Source of the DNA: Victivallales bacterium
GTDB taxonomy: Bacteria; Verrucomicrobiota; Lentisphaeria; Victivallales; GWF2-38-69
Assembly (NCBI GenBank): GCA_021733985.1
Contig: JAIPJT010000004.1
Span: 30,767 to 94,766, forward strand
Direction of reading: 5' to 3'
DNA: 64,000 nt
Below, piece after piece: positions 45,929-54,553 of the stretch. The translations under genes and the position numbers were made by a program. Every line of letters starts with the position of its first letter. Position 1 is the stretch's first letter. The notes under the pieces were generated by a model. The model was not told the origin of the DNA. It saw only the letters and a list, made by a program, of their open reading frames with translations, and ran no database searches.

Positions 45929-46435
45929 ATGGCAGAAAAAAGTAACAATCAGGAAGAGATACTTTTTGTAGGAGAATTTGTTCATGCTATTGATACGCAA
46001 AGGCGGATAGCCATACCTAAAGATTGGCGCTTCAAAGGAGGAGAAACAAGGTTTTATCTGCTGCCCGGCAGGCACAAATCACTCCAGCTAATGCCGCAGA
46101 AAGCCTTTAAAGAGCTGGCTGATAAATTACGAAAAGTTTCTGTTGCAGATCCCAAAGCCTCTGTGGCGCTGGCGAAGCTTGGAGCCAGTGCCAGGGAATG
46201 CAGATGTGATAAACAGGGAAGAATAGCATTAAGCGAAAAATTACTGGAATATGCCGGTATAAAAAAAGAAAATAAAGTTGACGCCGAGCTCGTCCTGGTA
46301 GGAGCGTTTAATAATATTCAGATATGGTCATCTGATAACTGGAGAGAACAGCAGATGACTGATGGAGAAATGCTTGATGTACTACAAAAAATAGAAGAGA
46401 TGCCCGATGATTTGAATGAAATATTAAAAAGGTAA
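45929..46435 (+). CDS. mraZ: MraZ transcriptional regulator
   Basis: A 168-residue MraZ with two AbrB-like SpoVT repeats. Both DxxxR motifs are present: DTQRRIAIP and DKQGRIALS. MraZ forms a ring-shaped oligomer and represses the division and cell-wall cluster. The first 10 residues are a short extension. The gene is preceded by the promoter and repeats described at 45871-45922 and followed at 7 bp by rsmH. Confidence 0.94.
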   Translation: MAEKSNNQEEILFVGEFVHAIDTQRRIAIPKDWRFKGGETRFYLLPGRHKSLQLMPQKAFKELADKLRKVSVADPKASVALAKLGASARECRCDKQGRIALSEKLLEYAGIKKENKVDAELVLVGAFNNIQIWSSDNWREQQMTDGEMLDVLQKIEEMPDDLNEILKR

Positions 46436-46442
46436 AATAAGG

Positions 46443-47399
46443 ATGGGTAAAACAAACGAAAATATGATCCATGAACCGGTCATGGCGGAAGAGGTGCTTG
46501 AACATCTTGTGCCGGCGAAAGGGGAATTCAGGTTTGTGGACTGTACATTGGGGTTTGGCGGGCACAGCTGTTTAGTTCTGAAAAAAAATCCCGATATCAA
46601 AGTTCTCGGGATTGACCAGGATATGAATGCAATTGATTATGCGGAAAAAAGACTGAGTTTTGCAGATGACAGGATACTTATAGAAAAAGGACGTTTTAGC
46701 AGTGTTTCTTCTTTTATGATTAAAAACGACTGGAAATATGCCGATTTTTTTCTATTGGATATAGGAGTTTCTTCACAGCAAATAGATTTGCCGGAAAGAG
46801 GTTTTTCTTATAGATATAACGGACCTCTTGATATGAGAATGGATTCGAAAACGGGAAACAGAACCGCTGCACAAATACTTAATAATTACACATTTTCTGA
46901 ATTAGTAAGAATTTTTAAAGATTATGGAGAAATAAAACAAGCCGGTAAACTTGCTGCTGCAGTTATAGAAAGACGGAAAAAGAAAACCTGGTTCAAAACC
47001 GGTGAACTTGTTGATTTATGCGAAAAAGTGCTGCCAAGACCAAGAAAAAGCGGGCCGCCGGTCCCGAGTTTATGTTTTCAGGCTCTTAGAATTGAAGTAA
47101 ACAATGAGCTCGGTGAACTTCAGGAAGCCCTGAAAGCTATACTCGGAGTTGCATCCGAAAAGGGAAGAATAGGAGTGATAAGTTATCACTCTCTGGAAGA
47201 CAGAATTGTTAAGAATTTTTTCAGGAGAGAGGCTAGTGACTGTTTATGTCCACCAGGACTTCCTGAATGTGTATGCGATCATAAACCGAGCTTAAAAATT
47301 ATTACTAAAAAGCCGTTAAGGCCCGGTGAAAAAGAAATTATGAGGAATCCACGGTCTAAATCAGCCAAAATGAGAGTGGCCGAAAAAATAAATGGATAA
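46443..47399 (+). CDS. rsmH: 16S rRNA (cytosine1402-N4)-methyltransferase
   Basis: A 318-residue RsmH (MraW). IHEPVMAEEVLEHL begins the protein, VDCTLGFGGHSCLVL is the SAM loop, and RGFSYRYNGPLDMRMD and FQALRIEVNNELGEL are signature motifs; the C-terminal Cys-rich ASDCLCPPGLPECVCD is also typical. It methylates C1402 in the ribosomal P site. It is cotranscribed with mraZ and ftsL. Confidence 0.97.
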   Translation: MGKTNENMIHEPVMAEEVLEHLVPAKGEFRFVDCTLGFGGHSCLVLKKNPDIKVLGIDQDMNAIDYAEKRLSFADDRILIEKGRFSSVSSFMIKNDWKYADFFLLDIGVSSQQIDLPERGFSYRYNGPLDMRMDSKTGNRTAAQILNNYTFSELVRIFKDYGEIKQAGKLAAAVIERRKKKTWFKTGELVDLCEKVLPRPRKSGPPVPSLCFQALRIEVNNELGELQEALKAILGVASEKGRIGVISYHSLEDRIVKNFFRREASDCLCPPGLPECVCDHKPSLKIITKKPLRPGEKEIMRNPRSKSAKMRVAEKING

Positions 47400-47411
47400 G
47401 GATTAAGAAAA

Positions 47412-47795
47412 ATGAATTTAAGGAGCAATAAAACAGTATTTAAAAGGCAGAGAAAGGAGAATAATATTTTTTTTATGTCTATTGTTTTTTCTTTTATTAT
47501 AGGAATTTCTTTTTTCTTTGTATTTTCTTATACAATATATCTTGACGGCAGAACACAGAAGATAAACAAAGATATTACTCTGAAAGATCAGCATATATAC
47601 AGGCTTCAGAGAGAAATACAGAATTTAAAAATCAGACTTGAATGTTACAGGAGAAAAGACTATATAGTTAGTAAGATAAATAAATATAATTTACAGCTTA
47701 GAACACCGGGAGATTGTCAGGTTATCGATTTATCTTCCGGGCCGATTTACAGGAAATTCAAAGTTGGAGATAATATAGCTTACAACCAGTATTAG
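47412..47795 (+). CDS. ftsL: FtsL-like division protein
   Basis: A 127-residue bitopic protein. A basic cytosolic N-terminus (NKTVFKRQRKE) is followed by one membrane helix (about 21-43) and a periplasmic coiled coil (about 45-85). Size, topology and position between rsmH and the penicillin-binding protein gene fit FtsL, a poorly conserved partner of FtsB and FtsQ. Identification rests mainly on context. Confidence 0.75.
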   Translation: MNLRSNKTVFKRQRKENNIFFMSIVFSFIIGISFFFVFSYTIYLDGRTQKINKDITLKDQHIYRLQREIQNLKIRLECYRRKDYIVSKINKYNLQLRTPGDCQVIDLSSGPIYRKFKVGDNIAYNQY

Positions 47796-47804
47796 GATTT
47801 TATA

Positions 47805-49562
47805 ATGAAACGTTCGGCATTTGCCGCAAGAATGATTTTAGCAGCTCTCATTTTACTTCTATTTTTTATATATTTAGCGGTCCACTTATATAATGTGCAG
47901 ATTCGGCGGCACGAAATTTTGTATAAAAAGGCAAGACGAAAATATACTACTGTTGAAAAATTCAAAGGCAAAAGAGGTGAAATATTTGATATTAACGGAC
48001 ATCTGCTTGTAGGAAATGAGCCGTGTATAAATATAAGAGCTAATCCCCAATTAGTAGGAGACAAAGATAAATGCCGGGCTCTTGCCGGATATTTTTCAAG
48101 AAAGCTTGATGCCTCGGCGCAGGTAATATACAGACGTCTTACCACTAAGAAAATTCATGGCCGGAAAATGCTTCAGGTGGTTGTAAAAAACAATGTCCCC
48201 CTATTTACAGCCAGAAAAATTAAAAAAGAGTTGAAAGAAAGAGGGTTTAAAGGTATATCTTTCTATGATAGTACTAAAAGGTACTACCCTAAAAACGAAC
48301 TTCTCTCAAATATACTCGGTTTTATTAATTCATCAGCACTAAAAATTACCCCTGTTTGCGGAATTGAACAGGCTTACAACAGCCTGCTTGCTCCTGTAAA
48401 AGTTCAGAAGTCCTTTTATGAAAGAACAAGGACAGGCATACCGCTTGCTTATGGGAACAAAGATTTCAAACCTGCAAAACCCGGCAAAAATATTTATTTA
48501 ACAATAAATGAACCCATACAGGAAATTGTAGAAGAGGAACTCGATAAACTTGTAAAAAAATGGGAACCTAAAGCTGCGTATGCCGTTATGGTAAATCCTA
48601 AAACCGGTTCGATTATCGCTATGGCCCAGAGGCCCTCTTTTAATCCAAATGACAGATCCGGTATGAAACCGGAACACTGGAGAAACAGAATTGTTGCAGA
48701 CGGATTTGAACCCGGTTCTATGATGAAACCGCTTGTAATCGTTAAGGCATTGAGTATTGGTTTAGTAAAACCTGATACAAAAATAAACTGTGAAAATGGT
48801 TACTGGATTTACGGTAAAAGACCGTTGAGAGATACTCATCCCTACGGCAAAATAAAAGTCAGCAGTGTTATACAGAAATCGAGTAATATAGGTACTGCAA
48901 AAATTTCTCTGCTTATCGGAAAAAAAAGACTGTATAATCTGCTTAGAAATTATGGATTCGGGCAAAAAACGAATTTGCCTTTCAAACATGAGGCTACGGG
49001 GATTCTAAGATCTCTAAAAAACTGGGATACTCTCTCAATTACAAGGTTTCCTATAGGGCAGGGGATACTGGTATCACCACTGCAGCTTATAGGAGCATAC
49101 ACTGTACTGGCAAATGAAGGTAGACGTATGCGGTTAAGAATTGTTGATAAAATAGAGGACCCTAAAACAGGTAAAGTTTACAAATATCCTGTTAGGACCG
49201 CCGATGTAGTAATAAAAAACAGGAAATATGTTAAAGAAGTTGTCGAAATGATGAAGCTGGTAACTGAATCTGGTGGTACCGCAAAGAGAGCAGCAGTTCC
49301 CGGTTATGAAGTTGCAGGCAAAACAGGTACTTCGCAGAAATGGGTCGACGGAAAATATTCTCACAGTAAATATTTTGCGGGGTTTATAGGTTTTGTTCCT
49401 GCGGAGGACCCTGCATTTCTTCTGTTAGTAGTTGCTGATGAACCTCTAAAGAGTATATACGGTGGTGTTGTGACTGCACCGGCATTCAGTGCGATCGCCA
49501 GAAAAACATTGAAATATTTTGATATACAGCCGGCTGAACAGTCTCTGTCCGAAAAAAGATGA
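47805..49562 (+). CDS. ftsI: Division peptidoglycan transpeptidase (FtsI/PBP2-type)
   Basis: A 585-residue class B penicillin-binding protein. One N-terminal helix anchors it, and the short motif KGKRGEIFDINGHLL begins the pedestal domain. The transpeptidase domain has SxxK at about Ser305 (EPGSMMKP), SxN at about 358 (QKSSNIGTAK) and KTG at about 506 (GKTGTSQKW). It cross-links septal peptidoglycan. There are no PASTA domains. It lies 9 bp after ftsL; murE does not follow, so the usual dcw cluster is broken here. Confidence 0.94.
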   Translation: MKRSAFAARMILAALILLLFFIYLAVHLYNVQIRRHEILYKKARRKYTTVEKFKGKRGEIFDINGHLLVGNEPCINIRANPQLVGDKDKCRALAGYFSRKLDASAQVIYRRLTTKKIHGRKMLQVVVKNNVPLFTARKIKKELKERGFKGISFYDSTKRYYPKNELLSNILGFINSSALKITPVCGIEQAYNSLLAPVKVQKSFYERTRTGIPLAYGNKDFKPAKPGKNIYLTINEPIQEIVEEELDKLVKKWEPKAAYAVMVNPKTGSIIAMAQRPSFNPNDRSGMKPEHWRNRIVADGFEPGSMMKPLVIVKALSIGLVKPDTKINCENGYWIYGKRPLRDTHPYGKIKVSSVIQKSSNIGTAKISLLIGKKRLYNLLRNYGFGQKTNLPFKHEATGILRSLKNWDTLSITRFPIGQGILVSPLQLIGAYTVLANEGRRMRLRIVDKIEDPKTGKVYKYPVRTADVVIKNRKYVKEVVEMMKLVTESGGTAKRAAVPGYEVAGKTGTSQKWVDGKYSHSKYFAGFIGFVPAEDPAFLLLVVADEPLKSIYGGVVTAPAFSAIARKTLKYFDIQPAEQSLSEKR

Positions 49563-49589
49563 TAATTCGAAATCTTAAGGTTTAATAGA

Positions 49590-50588
49590 ATGGGGAAAAG
49601 TCGTTTTTTAAACAAAAAATTTATAATATCTATGCTGCTTCTTTTTTTTCTGCTGACTTTTAATGTAAAAGCAGCCGGTTTCTGGGAAAACCTAAACAGC
49701 AGTCTGTACAGTATAGTAGATTTTTTTACTATAAATCTGAATAATGGAAAAATAATTTATGAGAAGCAGACCCCTTATTTTGATATAAATGTTATTGAAG
49801 ATAATGAGGGACGGAGACATTTAGTCTTTTTACCGGTAAAAGGTTCTCAAAGTGTTTACGACCCTGCTGCTCCTGACAAAATTTTTTCTAATTATATAAA
49901 ATATTGTCTGCTCTCTTTTCCGGCCCTTAAAAGAAAACCTGAAAAAATATTATTTATCGGACTTGGCGGTGGAATTATGCCGATGATTGTAAGAAGAATG
50001 TATCCGGAAGCTAATATTGATATAGTTGAAATAGATGGTTCTCTTCCGGATATTGCAGAAAAATACTTTGGCTTTGAGCCCGATTCAGGCATGAATATAT
50101 ATATAACAGACGGAAGGGTTTTTGTTAATAAAGCTGAAAAAAATACTTATGATATAGTTGTTGCAGATGTATACAATGCATATAATATTCCGTTTCAGTT
50201 TACTACTCTGGAGTTTTATCGTCAGATAAAAAAACTGTTGAAAAAAGGGGGAATATGCACAGTTAATATAGCTGATATGGGAAAAAAAGATTTTGTTTAC
50301 AGCGAATTAAAAACCGTGAGAAAGGTTTTTCCGCAGAACTTTATTTTTGTATGTAAGGGCAAAACAAATTATATACCTTTATTGTTTAATGGACAGCGGA
50401 TAGATTATAAAAAACTTCTACATCGTACTACCGACTTTAATAAGGGAAAAAAGAGTAATGTAAAGCTGTATAAAGCTGTTAAAAATACAATAGGCAAAAC
50501 TGAGAAAAGAGAATTGGAAAAAAAGGAAACTATGATACTTACCGATGACTATGCCCCGGTATACAGACTTACATCTGGTAATACATAG
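49590..50588 (+). CDS. Spermidine synthase-like domain protein with N-terminal signal/anchor
   Basis: A 332-residue protein with a hydrophobic N-terminus (FIISMLLLFFLLTFNVKAAG) followed by a spermidine synthase/SAM-methyltransferase fold. KILFIGLGGGIMPMIVRRMYP is the nucleotide loop, DIVEIDGS holds the ribose-binding acid, and DVYNAYNIPFQFTTLEFY corresponds to the active-site DxY region. Aminopropyl transfer needs decarboxylated SAM, so an exported enzyme would be odd; the helix may be an anchor. The next gene encodes the membrane domain that is fused to such domains in other bacteria. Confidence 0.75.
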   Translation: MGKSRFLNKKFIISMLLLFFLLTFNVKAAGFWENLNSSLYSIVDFFTINLNNGKIIYEKQTPYFDINVIEDNEGRRHLVFLPVKGSQSVYDPAAPDKIFSNYIKYCLLSFPALKRKPEKILFIGLGGGIMPMIVRRMYPEANIDIVEIDGSLPDIAEKYFGFEPDSGMNIYITDGRVFVNKAEKNTYDIVVADVYNAYNIPFQFTTLEFYRQIKKLLKKGGICTVNIADMGKKDFVYSELKTVRKVFPQNFIFVCKGKTNYIPLLFNGQRIDYKKLLHRTTDFNKGKKSNVKLYKAVKNTIGKTEKRELEKKETMILTDDYAPVYRLTSGNT

Positions 50589-50662
50589 TTTATTATTCAA
50601 TGGAATAGATCATTGTTTTATTATATAATTTTCCTTTATCAAAAGTAAAATAAAGTATTCAA

Positions 50663-51274
50663 ATGGAGAATGTAAAAAATATTTACAGTATATATATAAT
50701 AGCTTTTCTTACAGGCTTTTCTTTTATGGGGTATGAAATACTTGGAAGCAGGATTCTGGCTCCGTATTTTGGCGGTTCAGTATATACCTGGGGAGCAATG
50801 ATTTCAGTCTTTATGTTTGGCCTGTGTGTTGGGTACTCATTAGGCGGCAGGTTGGCGGATAAAAGAGGAAAACCCATCGATTTGTTTTTAATTTTTTTTG
50901 CCTCTGTACTAATGCTTTTAGTTATTTCGTATATCTCAAGAATTATCTGCATCATAGCATTGAAGATTCCTGTTGATACAAAATATACTGCCCTGCTGGT
51001 TTCCACTGTGTTATTTTTTATTCCAAGTGTTTTATGGGGAATGGTCCTGCCTTATTTAGTTAGTTTATCAAAATGGTCAAAATTTACAATTGGGCGCACT
51101 GTCGGAAGAATATATGCTTCTTCTACCGGTGGCAGTATCTTTGGAGTAATTATTGTGTCATTTTATCTTGTCGGTTATCTCGGTACAGGGGAATGCATAA
51201 GAATTATGTGCTTAACACTTTTTATCTGCATTTTACTTGTATTACCGGTAAAAAGAGCTGTCGGAAAATTATAG
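50663..51274 (+). CDS. Membrane domain of a fused-type spermidine synthase
   Basis: A 203-residue protein with about six helices. AFLTGFSFMGYEILGSRILAP, FGGSVYTWGAMIS and GYSLGGRLADKRGK match the N-terminal membrane part of spermine/spermidine synthase-like fusion proteins. Here it is a separate gene and lies after the catalytic-domain gene, the reverse of the fused order. No clear Shine-Dalgarno is seen. It probably partners the protein encoded just upstream. Confidence 0.75.
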   Translation: MENVKNIYSIYIIAFLTGFSFMGYEILGSRILAPYFGGSVYTWGAMISVFMFGLCVGYSLGGRLADKRGKPIDLFLIFFASVLMLLVISYISRIICIIALKIPVDTKYTALLVSTVLFFIPSVLWGMVLPYLVSLSKWSKFTIGRTVGRIYASSTGGSIFGVIIVSFYLVGYLGTGECIRIMCLTLFICILLVLPVKRAVGKL

Positions 51275-51330
51275 GTTTACTATCGGTATAAAAGGAAAAG
51301 AATTTTCTTCAATATATTAAATAAAAACTA

Positions 51331-51590
51331 TAAATACTGATTGAACGAAAACATCTATAGGCTTTATAATTAGACTTTTATCGTTATTTTTTAAACGAAG
51401 ATTTTTTTGGTGCGATTAAAAATCAAAATGTTGGAGTTCAAGCTTCAGCTTGTTCGTGCTTAATTGCAGTCCTGCACGATAAATCGTGTACTCCAACAAT
51501 TAATTAAACAATCTTCGTTAGATAAAATCCATATATCTCTTTGATATTACGAAATATAAGGAGTTTTCGTTCAGGCACTAAATACTGATT
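51331..51590. mobile_element. MITE-like nested-palindrome element flanked by 12-bp direct repeats
   Basis: TAAATACTGATT occurs at 51331-51342 and again at 51579-51590. Between them are nested inverted repeats: GAACGAAAAC (51343-51352) with GTTTTCGTTC (51563-51572), AACGAAGATT (51394-51403) with AATCTTCGTT (51510-51519), TTGGAGT (51431-51437) with ACTCCAA (51490-51496), and an inner CACGAT-AA-ATCGTG hairpin. There is no ORF. The layout looks like a small non-autonomous insertion or a large folded RNA between the split spermidine synthase genes and cysK. Confidence 0.55.
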
Positions 51591-51613
51591 TTGGGTTTTT
51601 AGATTGCTGCCGG

Positions 51614-52501
51614 TTATAATAATCCGGCGCTAAAATATCTTTCAGCTCTATCGGGTAGGACGGTGCATATATTCCAGTTAGGATGCTTTGCTGCAATCTG
51701 TCTGGCCGCCCAGACGTTTGCACCTGATGAAGTGCCTACTAACAAGGAATTGGTTCTTGCAAGTTCACGGGCCGTGTTGATGGCATTATCATCGGTCACT
51801 TCAATGACTTGGTCTATTAAAGTTTGATCTAAAATGTCGGGAACAAAACCGTCGCCGATTCCCTGTATCTGGTGAAGCCCGGGTTCGTGTCCAAGCAGAG
51901 CTGAGACATTTGCCGGTTCCGCGGCATAAATTTTTACATCAGGTTTATGTTTTTTCATAAAAGATCCGATACCCTGAATTGTTCCGCCGCTTCCTATACC
52001 GGAGACAAAAGCATCAATAACTCCTCCTGTCTGACGCCAGATTTCGGATGCTGTGTATTCAAAATGTGCTTTAGGGTTATTGGGATTTTTAAACTGCTGC
52101 GGCATAAATGCATTATATTTTTCTGCGAGTTCTTCTGCTTTTTTGACTGCACCTGCAACACTTTCTTTAGACGGGGTAAGAATTAAGTTTCCACCAAAAA
52201 CACGGATAATATTTTTTCTTTCCTCACTCATATCTTCCGGCATTACAATATAAACTTCGTAGCCTTTGGCAATGCCCACCATTGTGACTCCAATACCTGT
52301 ATTTCCGGATGTAGGTTCGACTATTTTCATTCCGGGTTTAAGAAATCCGTCCCTTTCTGCAGCTTCGATCATTGCCAGTGCGACTCTGTCCTTTATACTT
52401 CCTCCCGGATTTAAAAATTCAGCTTTTGCGAAAATATTTTCGTTATTAAGAGCTATAAGCTCTGTATTACCAATCAGATCAAGTATTCTGCTTACTTTCA
52501 T
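51614..52501 (-). CDS. cysK: Cysteine synthase
   Basis: A 295-residue PLP enzyme that makes cysteine from O-acetylserine and sulfide. NPGGSIKDRVAL carries the PLP Lys, EPTSGNTGIG the substrate loop and GIGSGGTIQGIG the phosphate loop; LLVGTSSGANVWAA follows. The ATG at 52501 (MKVSRILDLIGNT) aligns with the family start; the in-frame Met at 52525 would add eight residues without support. CysK and CysM activities cannot be separated with certainty. It appears monocistronic. Confidence 0.93.
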   Translation of the reverse strand: MKVSRILDLIGNTELIALNNENIFAKAEFLNPGGSIKDRVALAMIEAAERDGFLKPGMKIVEPTSGNTGIGVTMVGIAKGYEVYIVMPEDMSEERKNIIRVFGGNLILTPSKESVAGAVKKAEELAEKYNAFMPQQFKNPNNPKAHFEYTASEIWRQTGGVIDAFVSGIGSGGTIQGIGSFMKKHKPDVKIYAAEPANVSALLGHEPGLHQIQGIGDGFVPDILDQTLIDQVIEVTDDNAINTARELARTNSLLVGTSSGANVWAARQIAAKHPNWNICTVLPDRAERYFSAGLL

Positions 52502-52628
52502 ATAACTGCCTTTTAATAAATACAAAAATTAAACCTGTTAAATTAAAGTAACTAATCTATCATATTTTTATTTAATTTAAAATCTTACAATTTAAATATA
52601 TATAAATATAAGCTGTTATAAGCAATAA

Positions 52629-52658
52629 GAGGGCAGACATTTTTAAGTGTCTGCCCTC
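52629..52658 (-). terminator. Strong hairpin downstream of the exported 472-residue protein
   Basis: GAGGGCAGACA (52629-52639) pairs perfectly with TGTCTGCCCTC (52648-52658) over an 8-nt loop. It lies about 40 bp past the stop at 52699 on the minus strand. The T tract after the stem is imperfect (TTATTG), but the GC-rich 11-bp stem should stop transcription and insulate cysK. Confidence 0.75.
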
Positions 52659-52698
52659 AGGTACGTTATAATTTAATTTTTTACAATTAAATTATGGT

Positions 52699-54117
52699 TT
52701 ACAGCCAGCTGCTTGATTCTAATGAAACTAACAGATTGAATATATTGTTAAGGATAACTTCTCTGAAATAATTAAACTGAGAAGAATGCTGCGGCATTTC
52801 TGTATAAACTAATGTTTCAACTTCATCAAGCCAGTTGTTAATCAGTATTTCAGCTTCTTCTACGGTAATTGTTCTGTTGTGTATCTTTTCATAAAGATCT
52901 ATGATAAGTCTCATGCCGTTAAATATAATTTCCTGATGTTCTGAAAGAGCTGCTTCATTCCAGTCGTTAACTGTTGCTATGGTTTCTGTTATATTATCAT
53001 AGATTCCTTCCTGTTTATCAGATAAATGTTCTCCGATCAAACCTTTTAAGTTAACTAAAATGATTTCTACGGACTGAAGGTTTTCGGGAACAAAACCGCT
53101 TTTGTCCTGGCAAATTTCTTCTATCTGATTTATTAACGATCTGAGTGTTTGAGGATTTGCCTGCTGATCGCTTATTATGCTTGTGATGTTAAAAGCTATA
53201 GCAACAAGTGCATCATGATTTTCAGGTTGAAGGCCTTCAGGTGAATTATTGATCATCTGGTGGATAGCAGCCATAATATTTGTCACATTCTGACTTTTTG
53301 CGGAATCGATCAGTTCCTGTGTCTCCGCCCATGCTAATACGCCGTTAATATAATTTTCAACGTCAGTATATGTGAGTTCACCGTTTTGAGCTTTTTCATA
53401 AAGTGCCTTTGTCTGAATACCGTTTGCAAGCAGAAATGATGCTGTCTTTTTTCCTGTATCTTTCAGTGCTGCAAGAACTCTGTGAGTAGGGGTATGTACA
53501 TTCACAAGCTCAACGGTTATATCTCTGTCTACAATGTATGTTGGAAGATTTAATGTCCAGTTAACAGTACGTTTATTTGGAATTACCCTGCTTTTAATTA
53601 TAGGCAATTTAACTTTCCACCATAGGACTTTTTTGTATTTGTATCCTGCTACATAAAAATCAAGTCTTCCGGGATTAATACCCCAGGAAACCTCTTCTGC
53701 CTGGCTGCTTGAAACATTAACTGTAGCAATAGGATTTCTTGTTTTAACTGAAGCCAGATACATTTCCTGGCCGTTATTATCCTTAACAATGACAAAGGTT
53801 GCTCCGGTAAACCCGGTGATCCAGGAATTAGAAATTAGTTTCGAATAGCCGTTAAGGACATATTCTTCTTTGTAATTAAGACCATGACTGGTAACAGCGG
53901 ATTTCATTTTCCAGTCTCTACCATAATTGTTGATTTTTTGTTCTATATCACTCTCATAGCTGCAGCCGAGAGGTGAGGAGGTGTAAACGGATTTATAACC
54001 GTTTGAATAGTCATAATTTTTAAATATAACGTTTTCAGCTGCAGTCGCAGAAAAAGCAAGGGAGGCGATACCGATAAAAGTAATTAAGATTTTTTTTAAT
54101 TTTGAATTTACTTGCAT
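52699..54117 (-). CDS. Exported protein of unknown function
   Basis: A 472-residue protein with a clear Sec signal peptide (ILITFIGIASLAFSATAAEN, cleavage near residue 27). Residues 30-200 look beta-rich and contain many aromatic residues. Residues 205-472 are predominantly helical, with TPR-unlike amphipathic helices (AIHQMINN, NQIEEICQDK, MRLIIDLYEKIHN). I do not recognise a family. AAGGAA precedes the ATG. The mature chain has only two Cys. It may be a secreted or periplasmic structural protein; the hairpin after it suggests its own transcript. Confidence 0.7.
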   Translation of the reverse strand: MQVNSKLKKILITFIGIASLAFSATAAENVIFKNYDYSNGYKSVYTSSPLGCSYESDIEQKINNYGRDWKMKSAVTSHGLNYKEEYVLNGYSKLISNSWITGFTGATFVIVKDNNGQEMYLASVKTRNPIATVNVSSSQAEEVSWGINPGRLDFYVAGYKYKKVLWWKVKLPIIKSRVIPNKRTVNWTLNLPTYIVDRDITVELVNVHTPTHRVLAALKDTGKKTASFLLANGIQTKALYEKAQNGELTYTDVENYINGVLAWAETQELIDSAKSQNVTNIMAAIHQMINNSPEGLQPENHDALVAIAFNITSIISDQQANPQTLRSLINQIEEICQDKSGFVPENLQSVEIILVNLKGLIGEHLSDKQEGIYDNITETIATVNDWNEAALSEHQEIIFNGMRLIIDLYEKIHNRTITVEEAEILINNWLDEVETLVYTEMPQHSSQFNYFREVILNNIFNLLVSLESSSWL

Positions 54118-54553
54118 TGTAAATTATTCCTTCTGTTTTGTAGTTTTTTATTTTGTTTTCTTCTTTTTTAATTTTTTAGAAATTTCACAATTATGAGTCT
54201 TAAAAATGAAAAATAATATTTACATACTGATTCCTCCTCTGCTTTTTTAATGTTATAATTCGGGGTGTTTGTTTATGAAAAAAAATAATAGAAATCTGTA
54301 TTGCATACAGCATTATGTATGCCAAATAATTTTTTTTGAGGAGTTTGATGTTTCAGCGGGACAGAATTTAATATAATAACTACAATAAATTAATTGATTT
54401 TCAGGTTAGGGAATTCGCTCAATACGCGGATTTTTTAAATAATTATCTGAACGATTATTTGTATTAATAGTTAAAATCCCTGCGGAAGGAGAGATAAAGA
54501 GTGTTCTATAGCGAACAGAATACTCTAATTAGAACAGAAAAAGGAGAACAGTT
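54118..54553. other. Intergenic region between two exported-protein genes
   Basis: 436 bp, AT-rich. It includes GCATAC-N8-GTATGC (near 54305) and, close to the end of the next gene, an imperfect hairpin GAGTATTCT/AGAACACTC read on the minus strand, followed by TTTATC (near 54500-54526), which is a likely terminator for the 54554-56125 gene. A 33-codon frame begins at 54275 on the plus strand, without a good Shine-Dalgarno; I do not call it a gene. Confidence 0.4.

Noticed and set aside
54275..54376. 33-codon frame in the gap between exported-protein genes
   Set aside because: No good ribosome site, biased composition and no context support.
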